Source: Liolophura sinensis
Taxonomy: Eukaryota; Mollusca; Polyplacophora; Chitonida; Chitonidae
DNA length: 64,000 nucleotides
Direction: 5' to 3'
NCBI RefSeq assembly: GCF_032854445.1
Contig: NC_088302.1
Span: 54,592,046-54,656,045, forward strand
This document shows, one piece after another, positions 12,442 through 26,026 of the stretch; the first letter of the stretch is position 1; each line of letters begins with the position of its first letter. Under the pieces are notes generated by a model. That model had not been told where the DNA came from and made no database searches. It was given only the letters and a program-made list of their open reading frames with translations. Both the position numbers and the translations under genes were made by a program.

Positions 12442-14731
12442 TCTGGAATAAACAAAAAAAGAGTACAGATTACTAGTACGACATAGGCTAAGCTAGTGTC
12501 TTTATATACAAATGATTACTGAACACCAAAAAATTAGCAACCAGTGTAATGTAGACAATATGTACTATCACCTAAGTTCAATGATACAACAAGTCAACTT
12601 CACAAACTACTGTAAGAAAATGTGAAGTGTATGTCTAACAAGGAAGTGAAAATTTAACACATCCTGCCTTGACAGAAAATTTAACTGTTTTCAAAAATTT
12701 TCCACATTCTCTATTGTTGTCATCAATGTTTTATTTCCTCCTACATCAGTCTGCTTATGAAAATCATCAAGTGAAGCAAAAATCATGAATGCTTTGTAAT
12801 TTAAGCCTCTTTGCTGACTCACTGTCATTATACATGGCATTCAGAATTTCAAATTTTAGCACTTCATCAAAGGAAGCAGATTTCTTCTCAATGAAGAAGT
12901 TGCATCCTATTCAAAGTAGTAATTAACAATCCCATGGAAAAAAAAGAAAGAAAGAAAACAGCTAATTAGCTCAATGAAATCTAATGATATTTTCACTTAC
13001 TCTTTTTTTTCATCACAAAACTATCAAAACTTCATACCGGCTCCTCATAACCCATTTTCTGAAAACTCTTTCTGATGCACATGTTTTTCACGGTCTTCAG
13101 TTACAGATATTTTGTTATCACAGGACAAAAATGAAATGCAGAGACAGGTGTAAATGATCAGGATCAGGTATGTTATGAGGCCGAGTCATCATTGTCTCTG
13201 TCAGATAGCCTTGTGTTCAGACACTCTGTATTTACCCGTCATACCTACTTACCCCAGTCGTACGCATAGGTGATTGGTACATCACCTGAGATCTTTGTAT
13301 CTTATCAATCAGATCAATATTCACAAAATCCCCATTGAATTAATATGCACACCTACAGTTTCAAACTACCTAGTACAGAAATGGCATACATCCATCAAAA
13401 TATATTCAAAGGACATGTCATTATTACATTTAAGCCCTTTGATTCACAGACATTTAGTAAGATATTCTATTTAAACAAAAAATTCCATGTAGTTGCATCT
13501 TTCTCATTAGGGCTGGATTAGGAAAGAACATGAAAAGTGAAAAATAAAACATACATTATATAAATCTTCCAGATTTCATCAACACTGACAAAAACAAATA
13601 TCACAAACACCCAACAAAAACACTGAATCTGGTCAACCAGATATATATTTAAACAATTTCTTATGCTGCACCACTCAGCAAAATGTCTTCAACACAAAAA
13701 AAATTCTGCATGTTGCAACGTAAGAAACGTTTAAATATACATCCGGTTGTCTGGATTCTGTGTTTTTGTTCAATGTATTCTACTTGTTTGGCTCAATTAT
13801 TCACGTCTAGATCACAAACATCATGTTTGATTCTGGTGAGTCCGGGTTGGTGGTGGAGATGAATTCAGGGTGTGGGAGTGTTCACCAACTGTACATTTTC
13901 TCACTTCCTCAGTTACATGTATCTGTGTATCACTAGTGTAAGCCAGATAGCTGTTTCCTGCATGCACAGCTGCACACTGAGTAATAAGGCAAACTAAAGC
14001 GCATGACAATTTACATTTGAGATACACCACTGCAGACTTTGTTGATACCTGGGTGAAAATGTCTGAAGACATGTAGACTGTTGTCATAGATACTTTGGGA
14101 TTCTGTTCTCATCTCTTATTACTTAAGAATGATGTTGCCATGAATGTTCTCGAATGTTCTTGTCAGGTACGTGTAACTGTATTTCTGCTGCTTTTCTCAC
14201 ACACTGACCTGCAAGCTACACACTTACATTGTTCTCATTGACTGCCTCTGTCACCTCTGCAGGACTATGTCTGACAAAGATGTTGGTAAACTGTTACTCA
14301 AATGACAAATGACCCTGCACTTCTACACACTCTTGTACTATAAACAGACAAACAAGACAACATAATTGTGTTTATTTGAGGCTTAATTTTGTAGTTCCTT
14401 TCAAATAATTGCATGTATAGAATAAACAGAATCTCCAACTCGTGGCCAAGCATTTTAAAATTTATTAAACTAGAGTCAAACATTTTTTCTTTTCTGTTAA
14501 ATAAATTTCACATTTGAGATCATCTAATTACCTCCCATGTGACCTGTCATCTAGAAACTGGTACTTGGCTTATCCCTGTTTTGATTGCATGTTGGTCCAC
14601 ATTTCAAGTAAAGGCACAGAGTGATCATGATAAAATCTAAACGATGAACAATAATAATTTGTGATCAGGATTTTAACACACAGGTGATAAGATGAGTAAC
14701 ATCAAATCATGGGGCAAGTACATTAGGTACA

Positions 14732-14845
14732 GGTTCAATTCCGGCCTTGGGAAGGGAATTCGTAGATTGCCCACTTCTCATGCCCTACTGGTATTCTTGA
14801 GTACAGCGTAAAACACCAACCAAATAAATAAATAAACCCTATTGG
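14732..14845 (+). repeat. SINE fragment with perfect B box and AAAT tail
   Basis: GGTTCAATTCC at 14732-14742 matches the RNA polymerase III B box. It is followed after about 70 bases by TATTCTTGAGTACAGCGTAA and an (AAAT)n tail, the same 3' end as the two full SINEs at 22.5 and 39.6 kb. Most of the central core is missing. Confidence 0.6.
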
Positions 14846-14957
14846 TGTTTTGGTGACAATAAGTGGTCAGTGGCACTCCAGTGAGCCCTTTTATATTTGT
14901 TGACAACCACTGGTCTTCCAATTATGTGGCATTCATAACAAGTCTCTTGTTATGTCA

Positions 14958-15103
14958 CACGTGGGAAAATTCAACGGCAACTTGCCAAAGGTCCGTGTTT
15001 TGCCCTGGGCACACCCGCATACTCCACCCATGAAAATGATTGACATCATAAAAATGAAAAATTATTTCAGTGTTGATGCTGAACAACAATCAACGAATAA
15101 CTC
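14958..15103 (+). repeat. Diverged Meta-type SINE 3' region
   Basis: The order of blocks (ACTTGCCAAAGGTCCGTG, a CCCTGGGCAC block, a degenerate central part, then GAACAACAATCAACGAATAA) follows the 3' half of Meta-like molluscan SINEs at low identity. A 73-codon ORF here is incidental. Confidence 0.35.
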
Positions 15104-15487
15104 AACGCTCATATATCTAACATTCCAAAATCATTCCTGTGGTAATTTCAACAAAAGAAGAACTATACAATAACATTCTATCTGCCACATTATGTGTGAT
15201 AACTTCATACAATGTACATGCATTATTGGGACAATACACATGAATACATGTATTATACTTTTGTGTATATAAATAAATATGTATAAAAATATACGAATTT
15301 CTGTTTATAATGCTGCATGCATAAAATACCTGTATATAAGACTAGATAAAGTTATGAATGAAGGGAAATTAGATCATTGTTACCTATCAGTGTCATCTGG
15401 AGGTTAAACAGAGCAATGTAGTTCTATCAGTGTTCATCTGAACTTGATGGTTATCTTACAACATGATAGCAATTACTTAGCTCTTAC

Positions 15488-15757
15488 CAAAGAAAGATGT
15501 AGAAAAACTGAGAAGTTGTCGTCTTGACGGAAACCAAAACCTTGGAGGCCTCAAAAGAGAGCTGACATTTTCCTTGGGCTTGTCCGTGGGCTAAATAGCA
15601 GAAAAGCCTTGGTGCTGTTGTTGTTAGCCTGACATCCTGTATATGTTGGCTATACCCTGCACTCTGTGTAAGGCAGGTCACTCGCCTTCTGTTACACCAC
15701 TCAATAATACATGAAAAGCCGAATTGATTGGCCGAGGCTGGACCATCTGCTTTCCGC
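15488..15757 (-). other. Candidate exon of unknown gene
   Basis: A stop-free stretch on the minus strand, about 90 codons, ends at a good donor (CTTTG|GTAAGAG at 15488). A possible acceptor (GTGTGCAG) lies near 15758. The translated peptide has no domain I recognise. It could be a leader exon of the PDZ unit starting at 12.3 kb, an unrelated exon, or part of an old transposable element. Confidence 0.2.
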
Positions 15758-16675
15758 ATACTGCACACTTACATATGAGCTCAACAAAGCCTTTGTGCCT
15801 CAAAACCTAAGCATAACTGTTTTATAGTCAACTTACATGTAATTTGTATGTTATGGTATGGTACAACTTGGTACCAAAATATGGTACCTGTAGTTACATA
15901 CAATTTATGTAATGTTAACTGTTTGTACACAAAGCTACAGTTGACAGATGTTTTACCTGCCAGTGCAATACATGTATTCAAGGTGAATATTAATAAAAGA
16001 AACACTGAGCCTGTGAAAGGTGAACATTTCTCATTAGTATTATAAAATGTATTGAGTTGAAACTGTGTATTAAGTTTTATAATAACAAAATTATTAATTT
16101 ACTAAAAATATTTCTACCTGTATATGGATCAGTCTGGTTTGTTGAGTAATCAGACTTAGCATAGGGGAAACACAAATACCTGGCCAGGTAACTGACAGGT
16201 ACAAGCCCGGATAATGGTAGTAAAGATGCTAATATAAGTCGATCTCCTCAACACTGTAATTTTATCTCCTATGTGCAGATGACGAAAAGCTATGGGGTTA
16301 TTTCATTATACTAACACGATCACTTTAATTGGAGAGTTTCTACCAATATTTCCAGTGACAAAAATGCAGGATACAATTGCATTATTGGAGAAATCAGCAT
16401 TAATATATACTATCCATTAAAATTTTCAATCTGAATATCATCAGCATTTTATGTCATTTGTAAACATGCTGAGTCACACGTTAAATTTTCGTATCACATA
16501 TAACTAAATAAAACAGCAAAAACTAAATAACTAATTTATACCAACCCTGCATTTCACGCAGAAAATTGCAAAATCTCCGACAATAGCCCTATCCCATTTA
16601 ACAAACAAAGTAGCTTTCCAGGGTCATCTCAATGTATGGTAAACTTACGGAACACCAGTGAAATCCTTCGCAGGC

Positions 16676-17078
16676 TGGAGAGTACTAGAAGCTTGCTCTG
16701 TGTGTGTTAATGGTCAGCTTGTGGAAATGGGAGGAATCATCACCAGACTGGAGTGTGCTAAAAGCCTGCTTTGTGTGTGCTAATGGTCAGCTTGTGGAAA
16801 TGGGAGGTATCCTCAGCACACCGAGTGTGCCAGAAGCCTGCATTAGGTGTGCTAACATGGCTAATGGTGAGCTTGCAGAATATGGGAGGCACCATCAGCA
16901 GACTGGAGTGTGCTAGAAGCCTGCTTTGGGTTTGCTATTGGTGAGCTTGTGGAATATGAGAGGCACCATCATACACTGGAGCACTAGAATCCTGCTTTGG
17001 GTGTGCTATTGATGAACTTGTGGAATATGAGAGGCACCATCATACAATGGAGCACTAGAGGCCTGCTTTGGGTGTGCA
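16676..17078. repeat. Degenerate tandem repeat, about 70-80 bp, 5-6 copies
   Basis: Copies share GAAGCCTGCTTTG, GTGTGCTAATGG and AGCTTGTGGAA blocks with substitutions and short indels. It is older than the other arrays, as copies differ clearly from one another. Confidence 0.75.
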
Positions 17079-19041
17079 CTAATCTTGGGTGTCTTCACTA
17101 ATAAATCACAGTAAGAAACAAAATGGCAAATGATTACATTAATTAAAATATATTCAAGCTCAATGGACTTGCCTTTGACATTAAAGTTAGTATGAGAACC
17201 CCTGCCAGAAAATATTGGATCTGTTACTCCATTACTTGTATACAAATTAAGCACCCAACCAGTAATGATCAATTATCTCGCATGTATCCAGTGGCACTCT
17301 GTCTGGATACCTTCCACACCTTTAGGTGAGATCAAAGACCACGGGTAAACTGAATCAGACTGCCTCAGGTAACACATTACTGACCATCAAAATTCCTGGT
17401 GTTTTCCGGCTCAATAACACGGCATTTTATACAAATATGCACAAGTACAATCAGCATACAGATATGTCACCCAGATTCAGTTGGAACAGGTGAAGATAGT
17501 ACATTGAGGGACGCTACATTCACTTCACATACAACTAAAGGTTGAACACATTACAGAAGTACACATATCTAGTTTGAATACTATAGTTGTCAAGACAGAA
17601 ATATAGCAGAATTCTGTTTCCAGGTTAAGACTTCTGCTGAACCCACACAATGTAGAACTCTGGTTTATATGTATGTAACAGCATGTTCAGTAAATCTAAG
17701 TGAGTCTAACCATGTTCAAAAGGGGAGAATTTCCTGCAGGTTCCACATAACCTCTTACTGGCAGGCCTTGGCACACAGGCCATATCAATACATCCCAAAT
17801 CTGTGTTCGCCTTATTTACTTTGAAAAATGGGTTATATTAATCATATGTTAATTTAGCTTCACAGATGGGTCAATAGGAATGGTACGCTTGATGAAAGGA
17901 ATATCTGAAAGTGTAAGTTACGTGTTAAGAATAGACGGTGAAGTGTATTAAATCTGTCTTATAAACTTGATAAGGTGATCTTACTTTGGCCTATGGACTA
18001 TACACTGAAATATGAGTTGTCTTAACTTGACAGACTGAACACACTGAAGCACAAGTTACGTGTACATGCCAGGGTGGACAGAGTGGAGAAAGACAGGGGC
18101 GGTCTTCGGTGAAACTTTTCCACTATGTTAAGGGATTTGTAAAGGGCTTCATCTGATCGACACATAATAAAGAATTTAAAAATTGTTAATATAATTTTGA
18201 ATACTCTCTCATTTCAAGTTATTTATGAAAAGAAAAGGTGAATCTACTTAAAACATGAAAGCCTATAATAGTAGTCAAAGTTGTCAAAGTTGTAGCAAGA
18301 CGCATTTACAGATAAATAAGAATCAATCATGTAGGCACTTCACCTGTCTGAATAAGGAATAAACATTTTTATGTGACCATTAATATGTCACACAGAAATT
18401 AAAACTCACACCCAGACTAGGCTGTACAGTTACATAAAACGGCGACAATAAACCATGTTTTCTTCAGATGTCAAAACATCTAGCGGATTGCAACACCCAA
18501 ACTGCCAGAGAAGAGGATTTTGATATCAAATTTTTCCGCATTATGTTCAAGTCTCCACTGATAGATAGGCTATTTCATGCAGATCACAATACATGTGCAA
18601 CAGTTTAATGCTTTGCACTCATGTAAATTTGTCTTCAACACAAAACATTGCTGAGACAGTCCACGTGTTTTATTTTCATTTTTATATCCTCCCTTGACAT
18701 TGGAAACAAAATTTATTCTGCCTGTAAAATAGCAATTTAAATTGTTGTGGCCAGAACAACAGATGGACAATTACATTATCTTGGCTCAACTGATAGGGCA
18801 TAATCAAGAGCAATAATATACGTATTTGGTGTCTTTATTGGGCATAGTGATGTTCACAAGCTGGAGCAACCAGACTCACACTTTAACCTGACAGATCAGA
18901 CATATTGAAAAGTATCTGAATTATCTTAGCTCTATAGTCGGAAGTGTATATTTATTATGTGATATAAAATTTAAGCACACACCCCATATAAATACTCTTC
19001 ATATTACAGTGAAATTTTAACCCTGTTTTGATTGATGTGAA
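17079..19041. other. No feature seen
   Basis: AT-rich unique sequence. ORFs are short and show no domain, signal peptide or codon bias. Confidence 0.5.
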
Positions 19042-20688
19042 TATGATATAGTATACATGCAGTATGTGATCATTCTACATCAAAGTCCTATGCCTGTACC
19101 GTAGGAACAAGGTGTTGTCAGTCTATGATACAGTATACATGCAGTATGTGGTCATTCTACATCAAAGTCCTATGCCTGCACCGTAGGAACAAGGTGTTGT
19201 CAGTCTATGATACAGTATACATGCAGTATGTGATCATTCTACATCAAAGTCCTATGCCTGTATGTAGGAACAAGGTGTTGTCAGTCTATGATACAGTATA
19301 CATGCAGTATGTGGTCATTCTACATCAAAGTCCTATGCCTGTACCGTAGGAACAAGGTGTTGTCAGTCTATGATACAGTATACATGCAGTATGTGATCAT
19401 TCTACATTAAAGTCCTATGCCTGTACGTAGGAACAAGGTGTTGTCAGTCTATGATACAGTATACATGCAGTATGTGATCATTCTACATCAAAGTCCTATG
19501 CCTGTACGTAGGAACAAGGTGTTGTCAGTCTATGATACAGTATACATGCAGTATGTGATCATTCTACATCAAAGTCCTATGCCTGTACCGTAGGAACAAG
19601 GTGTTGTCAGTCTATGATACAGTATACATGCAGTATGTGATCATTCTACATCAAAGTCCTATGCCTGTACGTAGGAACAAGGTGTTGTCAGTCTATGATA
19701 CAGTATACATGCAGTATGTGATCATTCTACATCAAAGTCCTATGCCTGTACGTAGGAACAAGGTGTTGTCAGTCTATGATACAGTATACATGCAGTATGT
19801 GGTCATTCTACATCAAAGTCCTATGCCTGTACCGTAGGAACAAGGTGTTGTCAGTCTATGATACAGTATACATGCAGTATGTGGTCATTCTACATCAAAG
19901 TCCTATGCCTGTACCGTAGGAACAAGGTGTTGTCAGTCTATGATACAGTATACATGCAGTATGTGGTCATTCTACATCAAAGTCCTATGCCTGTACCGTA
20001 GGAACAAGGTGTTGTCAGTCTATGATACAGTATACATGCAGTATGTGGTCATTCTACATCAAAGTCCTATGCCTGTACCGTAGGAACAAGGTGTTGTCAG
20101 TCTATGATACAGTATACATGCAGTATGTGGTCATTCTACATCAAAGTCCTATGCCTGTACCGTAGGAACAAGGTGTTGTCATTCTATGATACAGTATACA
20201 TGCAGTATGTGGTCATTCTACATCAAAGTCCTATGCCTGTACCGTAGGAACAAGGTGTTGTCAGTCTATGATACAGTATACATGCAGTATGTGGTCATTC
20301 TACATCAAAGTCCTATGCCTGTACCGTAGGAACAAGGTGTTGTCAGTCTATGATACAGTATACATGCAGTATGTGATCATTCTACATCAAAGTCCTATGC
20401 CTGTACCGTAGGAACAAGGTGTTGTCAGTCTATGATACAGTATACATGCAGTATGTGATCATTCTACATCAAAGTCCTATGCCTGTACCGTAGGAACAAG
20501 GTGTTGTCAGTCTATGATACAGTATACATGCAGTATGTGATCATTCTACATCAAAGTCCTATGCCTGTACCGTAGGAACAAGGTGTTGTCAGTCTATGAT
20601 ACAGTATACATGCAGTATGTGGTCATTCTACATCAAAGCCATATGCCTGTACCGTAGGAACAAGGTGTTGTCAGTCTATGTATACATG
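19042..20688. repeat. 82 bp minisatellite, 20 nearly identical copies
   Basis: The unit contains GTAGGAACAAGGTGTTGTCA, ACAGTATACATGCAGTATGT and ATCAAAGTCCTATGCCTGTA. Copies differ mainly at two places: GTGATC or GTGGTC, and TACCGTAGG or TACGTAGG. Counting from the low end, copies 10-16 are all GTGGTC with CCG and copies 17-19 are all GTGATC with CCG, so variants occur in blocks. Near identity suggests recent expansion. Confidence 0.96.
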
Positions 20689-22006
20689 TACAATACAATG
20701 ACTATCGATGATGGATTAGAGATGAACTGAGTAATATCAGCGAACAAATACCTATACATATATGTAACTTCAATGTAATCAAAGATGACAGTATGAACTT
20801 TTCGTGACTCTAACATCCAGTTCTCATTTGAGCGAGTTTATTTCTAATTAAAGGCAAGACAAACATAAAAGTGTTTCACCTATTGTAAAGAAACTCAGAT
20901 AGAAACCAGGTCATTTCTTCAAGGATGATCAGAAATGATCTTCTCAGTGACTCTCTTTTACCCCAGGAGCGTTAAAAGTGAACTTAATGTCAGATGGGAC
21001 AGCTTACTAAGTGATCTTCAAAGGTTAATTTCATTCAGCTCACTGGTAAATCATGACAGGTGTGGTATTTACCTGTCATCTTCCCTTCTCACCTGCTACT
21101 TTGATCCAGGTAAGATATCAAGGCCAACCATCCAAAACATTGCTCTAGTTATTTATAGACATACTTAATATGGTAAAGCTTAACACAGGATGTACCTAGA
21201 TAGGACTATTACTAAAAGCCATTCCAGGCATGCTGTACTCTTAAGTAGGCAATTAACACTCTGCATTATGAATGTACTATATAGGTATGCTATGTAAGCA
21301 TCACATTCATGTCAGCAAATTAGGATATGCATAACAGACATGGCTGTGAGCTTTGACTAATTAGCAATGACTGATCTACTAGTGATGCACCTACATTGCA
21401 CATCTTACGTTTTTGCATTATGTAAAAGCAGGCTTCATAACAACTTATGTGTAATTATTCTAATTAACTAATCTTACATTTGTGCATACAGGTATAATGC
21501 TGCATAAATTTTATGCACAGAACATGAAAATGCTACATGAGACCAAATGCACATCCAAATGCAGCCTACACCTACTTTGAGATGTTCAGTTATTTATAAG
21601 CGCTGGGAGTAAAATTAATCCCAGATAAGAGTTAGTGTCTTCAAAGACGTACTTGCTGGTATACCTATTCAGAAATAATAATGCTAACACCAAAATCCTA
21701 ATACAATCACTTTGCACAAAACACCTGTGTGCAGAAATAATCAATACTTCGTCTGGCCAGGTAAAGATTTATGTGTAAGATTTTACAGGTGTGTGCCTAT
21801 AACTCTGACCTCTATACATCACGCATGCTGGTTCTCAATGCTTTGCTCCTTACCTGTGGTTTCCGGACTTAATTGGCTTTTCTTCTACAGGTGTAAAGTG
21901 CTCAGCAACTTAAACCATAAATCTGGCCAAACTCTATCAGTGTGAACAGATGAGATAGCTGAGGCTTAAGTTTACAGTCAGACAGTACAGCCTAGCAGCA
22001 GCCCTC
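20689..22006. other. No feature seen
   Basis: AT-rich unique sequence with short ORFs only and no domain that I recognise. Confidence 0.5.
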
Positions 22007-22047
22007 TGCCCCTCCCCCCCTCACCCCACCCCCACCCCACCCCACCG
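22007..22047 (-). other. G-quadruplex motif on the minus strand
   Basis: The plus strand reads C-runs of four to eight separated by single or double bases. The minus strand therefore has at least five G-runs of four or more with loops of 1-2 bases, which fits the canonical intramolecular quadruplex pattern. No gene start is evident beside it. Confidence 0.7.
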
Positions 22048-22189
22048 GCTCAGTCTGTGTTTGTCAAGCAAAATGCTCTGCTAAAGACCCACACATTCAC
22101 ATCACTGATCCAACAGGATACACCATCGCTGCACAAAATTACCTGAAAAATTCTGCATCACTTTTGTCAATAAAAACTTTTTTTCTGCT

Positions 22190-22446
22190 TCACCTAACTT
22201 GTCTGATTTTTCACATGACTGAATAATTTACCTGACTGGATCCTTTAATCATCAGATTGGATCCTTTACTTTAACTGATCCTTCACCACAATGGGTCCTT
22301 CACCTAACCAGGTTCTTCCGCTGATCCGATCCTTTGTCTGATCCTTCAAGTGATCAAATTATTCACCTAATCTGATTTTAACCCGATCCTTGGTGTGGTC
22401 TGTCACCTGATCTAATCCCCTACCTGACCTGATCATTCAACAGATC
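22190..22446. repeat. Degenerate GATCCTT/CACCTGA short repeat
   Basis: Blocks such as CTGATCCTTCACCTAA recur about every 20-30 bases with many changes. It is a decayed tandem repeat directly upstream of a SINE insertion. Confidence 0.55.
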
Positions 22447-22486
22447 CTGCATAATGCATTATACACACTTGAAAGTTATACACACA

Positions 22487-22732
22487 GGGCCTCCGTGGCT
22501 CAGTTGGTTAGCTCTAGCCCGGCGTAATGACCCAGGAACCTCTCACCAATGCAGTCACTGTGAGTTCAAGTCCAGCGGCAGTTCCTCACCGGCCATATGT
22601 GGGAAGGTCTTCCAGCAGCCTGTTGATGGTTGTGGATTTCCCCTGGGTTCTGCCCGGTTTCCTCCCACCATAATGCTGGCCACCGTCATATAAGTGAAAT
22701 ATTCTTGAGTACGGTGTAAAACACCAAACAAA

Positions 22733-22763
<31 letters not shown>
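22487..22763 (+). mobile_element. tRNA-derived Meta-type SINE, full length
   Basis: A tRNA-like head carries A box TGGCTCAGTTGG (22496-22507) and B box GTTCAAGTCC (22564-22573). The core includes CGGTTTCCTCCCACCATAAT and the 3' end AAATATTCTTGAGTACGGTG, followed by a long (AAAT)n tail. TATACACA occurs at both borders and may be a short target-site duplication. Such elements are transcribed by RNA polymerase III and moved by a partner LINE. Confidence 0.88.
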
Positions 22764-22764
<1 letters not shown>

Positions 22765-23599
22765 ATACACAACTGAAAGGCCAAAAGGCAAATGTATGTA
22801 TATCGTATCATGAGTCTCAATCCAATGATCACATAAGCAAAATTTCATGAACCTCATATGAACAGATTCTTGGATATGGCAGTAACATGTGTGGGGACAT
22901 TGGCCTTCACACTGTACTGATTATTATGCAAATTAAAGGGAGAATAGACCTGAAAAATTCAAAAGGCAAGTTTCAAAGAATGTGTGATTCCCAATAATCA
23001 TCTCAGCAAAGGTTCATCAATTTCCTGCCAATAGGTAAAGCGATATGGCAGTCATTAAAACAGTACAGACACACAGACAGACAGACTGACTTTAAACAAT
23101 CTACTCCTTAGCCCTAAGGGGCTTAGAGAAAAAAAGGCAAATCCTAGGCCCCTGGCCGGCAAAGGCTATGAAGACCTGTATATCCTGTTCTGAAAAACGA
23201 CATTATGCAAATGTGGTGTATGAAGGCAGCACAGGATTTGTCATCAGCTTTACATATATATTCATTAATTAATCATTAAACCAATTAGGACTATAGGGCT
23301 ATCTATAAGAAAATCTTTATCATGATGACATAACCACCTCCTGTAGGCCCGGAGTGAATCATATCAAAAATATATATTATAGCAATACCTGTAATAACAT
23401 TTTCACATTAACACGAAAGTTAGAATAAAGAATTTATTTTACAGTTTTTGCCGTTTGAAGTTCATGTAGTCACAAAGATAATTAAAACGTTTGGTGTTAT
23501 AAATGTCTGTAAGCCACCTTTAGGTACACATAAAAATCAGCACGTGCACCAAATAAAAATATATTCTTTCTATCTGTTTACACTTCTGAGTATAAAACA

Positions 23600-23930
23600 G
23601 TCGATTTCCATAAGCTAATCGCGAGCGCAATTCAACAACAACCCACAGTACATCAGCACAACGATACAGAGAACTGCGCGTCCTCACAGAAACTTATAAA
23701 TATTGATGGCATTATGGATTTTTCGAAAAATATAATCTTCTCGGTTGATACCTTATTTAGTACAGTAACTCCAGTAAGGAATACACACACAAGCGCTAGC
23801 AACATACGAGTGTCACATGCCACAATTCCGCCTGACCGGAAGTGATTAATTTCAGTTTCGCTTTACTGAACCACTTAGCCATTTGAATGTGCGACCGACG
23901 TTCAGACAATCTGATCTATATATAACAAAA
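23600..23930. promoter_or_regulatory. Candidate promoter-like block
   Basis: A local rise in CG dinucleotides surrounds ACCGGAAGTG (23835-23844), a perfect ETS-family site. A near-ISRE element AGTTTCGCTTTA follows about 10 bases later, and a TATA-like CTATATATAAC lies near 23915. This could be a start site for a minus- or plus-strand transcript, for example the leader exon of the PDZ unit at 12.3 kb. No exon is proven. Confidence 0.25.
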
Positions 23931-26026
23931 GCTAATTAAGATTCCAAACGGTAGAATGAGATTAGTTCCTACTAATTCTACAGATGCCGATTTAGCGGTA
24001 GAGAATCCGGCCAAACTGGCAGCGTTCTAGGGCTGTATGGGCTACATGTAGGCCTACGCCTGTCGATCATAGCAACCGTGTTCACTGCGGTTTTCGCCTT
24101 ATCTCCTGAAAACAAAAGTAAAGTTTTTAAAATTTCCGTATGCTTATGTAAGCTTACACAAGACTGTGTGTTTGGATGTCGGCTACTAATGTTTTGGCTA
24201 TATCCTCGTACAGTTAGGGCTAACAAGCCGATTTTTGGTTTGTTCTCTAACTACGAAGTGCAGGTGTTTCTGACAAATTGATTTACATGTAGAGGATCTG
24301 TAAGTAGGCTACACCCCATGATTGGGTATTACAGAGGTTACTGCGTTATACAGACTGAGCATTCAAACAAATCTAAAAATATAAAGACGTCTCGTTGGCG
24401 TACAATAAAATTCAATTCCATTTTCGCCAAGTTAATATTACGCACATGCTCATCAGGTTCTCGTCTGTTTGTCTTTCATTACTTTCTGAAGAAACATACA
24501 TTTACTCTATCTAAAAATATAAAATAGGGTCATAGCAATGATATCCCCAGTGGGGTCGAAAGGAAATTGATCGGAAGGAGGAGGGGAGAGGGGCAACTAG
24601 CACAACGCAAGGGCTGTAGGCCTATAGGCCCCATATGTTCTGCCACCCTAGATTGCCGCAGGCAAGATTTCAGCCATTCTTGGGCACCGAGAGATAAGGT
24701 CTGAAAAGTATATAGCGTATAAAGCTCTATTAAGACATGGTAAAAAAGTATTTAAAAGAGTTTAATGTGTGGCCCGAAGGCTATACAATTTTAAAAGTCG
24801 GATCCGTAAAATTAAATGTCGGGGCCCCGAATTAAAAAAGTCTGCTCCAAGGCCCGTTTGTCCAAAAGTGTGTGAAGACATATTGCCAGATTTAGCTTTG
24901 AGCCGAGTCTTCACTTTTGTATTTGGCACAAAAATTATTGCGTAACAATGTATTAAATATTAAGGAAAACTGCTGCTGTGTCATTTGGACTCCGTACAAC
25001 TGCATTGGTCGCTGGGTTTTGTCAAAATCGTGAATACATAACAAGCATATACTTAAACCCCCACGACCTTAAAACTGGGGATGTACACCATCCTAAAATC
25101 CGACCCACGGCCCATCCGGTTCCGGCACCACCGATTCTGTTATGATCAACATGGTCAACAACATTTGGTAAAATATTCTCTGGCTACAAAGTCTATTTGT
25201 GTTTATCTTACGGCTACTGATATTCATCATCATTATTTTAATATTTATTTATCTTATCCTAGTTTAACGCCATGAATTGTTCACCTAAAAATACGACGAC
25301 AGATATATCATAATAAAAGCACGAGAATTAAAGTGAACCATGCAATTGGAGATTGTGTTAAAATACTGTCAAAAGTGCACCATACCGGCCATACGTCAAA
25401 CGTTCTGTCATAGATGTAGGCCCCCTAATTATCAAATGAATGGTCGTAAATGATACAAGTGTAAAGAGGGGCAGGTAAACACGATCATATATAGAACCCG
25501 AATGTATTCGTTGGCGTGTATTTAATATACTGGGTATCAACAAGGTAACACTGGCCACGAACTTTGCCTATCTGATTTGACAGATTTCGATGAAAAGTAA
25601 ATTCCTATAGATTTTATATTCGGATTTTGTCCTGCCTGAATAAACAGCATGAGTGACAATACTCAGCAACTGTACGCTATATAGGCTGACGTGCGTTTTA
25701 CTATACAGATGTATACTTACAATATATGGCATTTTTGGCCTATATTCTGTACGACTACAATGCACCATATCACGTGTACTGGTTGTATATAGAAAAACCT
25801 ACGTTCCATACAGACAGATACTGGTATGTTTTAAGTTGGCACATATTTGTTTCTGCCCAAAAAAGCATATAGCGTAAATATATAAACCCTATTCGTCCCA
25901 GTCGCATACTTAATACACACCATATACAAACACTCTGTAAATATGAAAGATGTGTTTTCCTCGCCGTTTCCTTTTGCACAAGTATAAAAGTATTAACAGC
26001 ATTAAGACCAGGTTACGTCTAACAAA

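Larger units (their letters stand above)
12443..16675. other. No confirmed gene; SINE relics and one candidate exon
   Basis: AT-rich sequence upstream of the second PDZ unit. It must contain, or be crossed by, the intron that ends at the 12442 acceptor. Apart from the SINE fragments and the candidate exon listed separately, no ORF shows a recognisable domain. Confidence 0.5.
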
